DNA of 64,000 nucleotides, taken from Blasia pusilla. Lineage: Eukaryota > Marchantiophyta > Marchantiopsida > Blasiales. Both the position numbers and the translations under genes were made by a program. Under the pieces are notes generated by a model. The model searched no databases, was not told the DNA's origin, and saw only the letters and a program-made list of their open reading frames with translations. Below are positions 61,705-64,000 of this stretch, one piece after another; position 1 is the stretch's first letter; every line of letters starts with the position of its first letter. The stretch is taken from NCBI GenBank assembly GCA_050084515.1, contig CM114272.1:18972001-19036000 (forward strand). Direction: 5' to 3'.

Positions 61705-62290
61705 ATGAGCACATGGAGATTGCCTGGAGCGAGGCATTTTACACCGGAGCGTGACAGGTCTGAGGAACTCGAGGTAGCAGGGAGTGCTATAATGACACCC
61801 TTGGATACCACACCCATTGTGTGGTATATCCGGGAGGAGGATATTCGAGTGTTAGATCTCTTTGGAGGGATGAGCATTGGGTTAGCTGTTGTTTTGCAGG
61901 CAGGAGTGCAAGTACAACAGTACCTGTATGTGGAGAGTGATGATGTTACGAGGCGCGTCTCACTATGACATATGGCGTAGTTAGGCAGGCCGCGGGCAGC
62001 CTTGCCCACATTTGTGAGTTTTCTCGCTTCCTATGCATACAAGGAGGCCGGTCCAAGCTTGGTTTGGGATGACCATGTTCAGCGGTTGGTGGAGCCCAAC
62101 GACAACGAGAGAGAGTGAGCGATGGGATTTCCCACATGAGGGACGGCAGTACCGTCAATGTCAGAGGCATTATGATGCCATGTCTTGGATCAAGCGATGG
62201 CCCTGAACTACTTGACATGGATCCTCAACTTGGGAGTGGCTGAGCAGCGTCGTATGAAATAGCGACAGATCAAAGCGGTTGCGTTGGTGA
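61705..62290 (+). pseudogene. Methyltransferase remnant of copy 2 (motif I and motif X only)
   Basis: Motif I reads RVLDLFGGMSIGLAVVLQAG, with the canonical Gly-Gly that copy 1 has as Gly-Asp. It continues to YLYVESDDVTRRVSL. About 555 bp present in copy 1 (motifs IV to VIII) are then missing, the junction lying near 61976-61985. The C-terminal motifs remain: NDNERE, AMGFPT, SEAL, HVLDQAMALNYLTWILNLG. The enzyme cannot be active because the catalytic Pro-Cys is gone. Confidence 0.8.
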
Positions 62291-62639
62291 GCCCCATGCC
62301 TACCGAGACGGTGGAGGCAGTGGTAGGAGGCGAGACCCAAATAGATCTCCACACCAAGGGAGATCGGGAGAGATACCCTTGGACTTCTTGGGATGTTTTG
62401 CACGTACGCCAGGAGATGATAGCCACAGCATCAAGCGTGGTTCCGGGCAGTGCAAGTGGAGGATATCAGATTTTGTTGTTGGCTGTAGGAGAGCGGCCGA
62501 GTGTTGTTGTTCGAGACGGGGTTCCACCATAGCAACCACCAATACCCGCGTCGGAGAGTCCTACCGTAGTCACGATGGAGAGTTGGGAGCCAGATATGGG
62601 CCCTAAGTTGACAGGAGGAGAGCGGCGCCAGATACATCA

Positions 62640-63378
62640 ATTCCTCAAGAGTTATAGGAGCTGCTTTGCGTTTAGCATGGAGGGTTTGGGTACGTTGAAG
62701 GTATAGTGATACGGAAAGGGCTCTAATTCAGAGTAGGAGCCAAGACTTGGTCGGAGCAAGACTAGTGGAGATGTTGCATGGAGAGTATGCATCTGCCACT
62801 GTCATGCCCGCCAAGAAGGATGTGCATGGAAACTGGACGGATAGGTAGTGATTACCGACATATCAATCAGCACACGAAGTCCGATAGGTATGCCATGCCC
62901 ACCCCTAAGGAGATCTTTGATGCGATTGGTCACGCAAAGATCTTCAATTCATTGGATTTGCAAGCCGAATACCATCAGCTGCCAATCAGATTGGAGGACA
63001 GGCAGAAGACTGCATTTTGGGCCATCGATCCTCACGGGAAGGATTGTTTGTACCAGTGGCGGTTCTTACCATTTGGATTAAAGAACGCCCCGGCTGAGTT
63101 TCAGAGGGTCATGGATAAGATCTTGGCCAGTCTGGATTTTGCTAGGTGTTATATTAATTACATCGTAGTCTTTAGCGCCACGGTTGAGGAACATGAGTGA
63201 CATGTAGAGGAGGTATTTCGACAATTGAAATTACATGGGCTGAAGCTATATCCAGGCAAGTGCAAGTTCTTATACAAGTAGATTTAGTACTTGGGTCATA
63301 CCTAGGGGACCTTGGTGTTCAGTAGACGAAGGAAGAGGCTATCTCACGCATTCCTCGCCCTACAGATGTGAGCCGTGT
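62640..63378 (+). pseudogene. Reverse transcriptase of copy 2, truncated
   Basis: Well-preserved RT blocks: SDRYAMPTPKEIFDAIG, IFNSLDLQAEYHQLPI, DRQKTAFWAIDPHGKDCLY, QWRFLPFGLKNAPAEFQRVM. The catalytic site reads CYINYIVVFS, with both Asp codons changed (to Asn and Tyr). The sequence stops at TDVSRV, where an inverted A-C unit begins. Confidence 0.82.
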
Positions 63379-64000
63379 TGTCGTGCGCATACACATCGCT
63401 ACACAACATACATCGCTATCATTGAACACACACACACAAACACACACGATCCCATGCTAACTCATGGCATCCATACATAGAGGCGAGAAGTACCAAAATA
63501 TCTCCAATTAAAGTAAGATCCAATCTCTCTCTACACCATCTCACACCATGGCTCTCAAAGGTGTGCACTCTCTCTCATGTCAAACCAAACCCACTCTCCT
63601 AATGAGAGGCTTGGGTAACACTCACAAGGCAAGGGACCATAGCTCCGCCGCTTCATGCCAAGAAGTTCAACAAAGAGAGAATGAGCTCTCAAGCTCTCTC
63701 TCCTTGAGGCATACCCCTCCCCTCTCCCAAGCTCTCTCCATGGTAACCTATGCTCCCAAGTCACCTCCTTGACTCTTGACGTAATGTAGGAGATAAAGGG
63801 CCACTTACCAATAAGTCAAATATCCCCAACATGGAAACTTACCAGAAATAGTAAGTTTCTCTATATGGCTCCAAATGAGCCGAAACGAAGGGGAAACCTG
63901 CTATCTCAGGTTTTGCGGGGCTTCAACAGGTCATTCTCAACCTCCTGGGCCTGTCCTCCACTACTCGTGAAGACGCTCTGCTAGATCCCATTGATATATT
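63379..64000 (-). mobile_element. Inverted A-C unit inserted in copy 2, cut by the window end
   Basis: It starts TGTCGTGCGCATAC, the complement of module C's end (63379-63507), and continues through module A on the minus strand to within about 17 bp of its TGTCACG start at the window edge. The sharp break in the RT frame shows that TGTC...GACA are the real termini of the inserted DNA. Whether this is a stand-alone unit or the end of a longer element cannot be seen. Confidence 0.8.

Larger units (their letters stand above)
57402..63378 (+). mobile_element. Ty3-type retroelement copy 2, internally deleted and truncated
   Basis: Module A starts TGTCACGTC at 57402; leader, gag, protease, methyltransferase remnant and reverse transcriptase follow in the order of copy 1. 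It is cut at 63378 within the RT tether by an inverted A-C unit. The A-leader junction carries a deletion near 57905. Similarity to copy 1 is high throughout, and each copy retains codons the other has lost. Confidence 0.85.

Overview
This window looks like nuclear DNA of a land plant with a large, transposon-rich genome, probably a seed-free lineage (bryophyte, lycophyte or fern), although the exact taxon cannot be named from sequence alone. Supporting signs are a spliced plant GT47 (exostosin/arabinosyltransferase-like) gene, plant-type TNP2 (CACTA), hAT, MULE and Ty3 elements, long (CT)n tracts, and AT-rich intergenic DNA around one GC-rich gene.

Layout. 1-1503: decayed 3' end of a Ty3-type element (integrase, PHD finger, 3' terminal module). 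1504-8363: no supportable gene. 8364-10526 (minus): the only apparently intact host gene, a two-exon type II membrane glycosyltransferase with a GC-rich upstream region to about 11.7 kb. 11.7-17 kb: small hairpins, tRNA-like duplications, a broken hAT transposase (minus) and a minisatellite. 17-21.7 kb: (CT)n tract, an AGTCAT-rich repeat region and unassigned DNA. 21.7-31.97 kb: Ty3 copy 1, ordered gag, zinc knuckles, aspartic protease, cytosine-5 DNA methyltransferase, reverse transcriptase, RNase H, integrase, PHD finger. 32.5-35.1 kb (minus): CACTA TNP2 remnant. 37.2-39.5 kb: microsatellite, a minus-strand integrase fragment and a nested 5' fragment of the same Ty3 family. 41984-42615: a short A-C terminal-module unit. 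About 43.6-56.1 kb: a compound element with two divergent broken genes. The plus gene is a MULE transposase with a SWIM finger. The minus gene combines a ParB-like domain with a beta-class (N6/N4 amino) DNA methyltransferase domain. About 39 copies of a 27-bp palindrome fill its introns and intergenic spaces. 57.4-63.4 kb: Ty3 copy 2, lacking the middle of the methyltransferase, interrupted by an inverted A-C unit that runs off the window.

Main points. Two unrelated mobile elements in one window each carry a DNA methyltransferase of a different chemical class. The Ty3 family also ends in a PHD finger where other lineages carry a chromodomain, so it encodes both a chromatin-mark writer and a putative reader. 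Its terminal modules are arranged A-ORFs-C-A-C, like the split direct repeats of tyrosine-recombinase retroelements, despite a DDE integrase. Most premature stops look like CAG to TAG or CGA to TGA, as expected from deamination of methylated cytosine. All family calls were made by reading motifs by eye; no database search was run.
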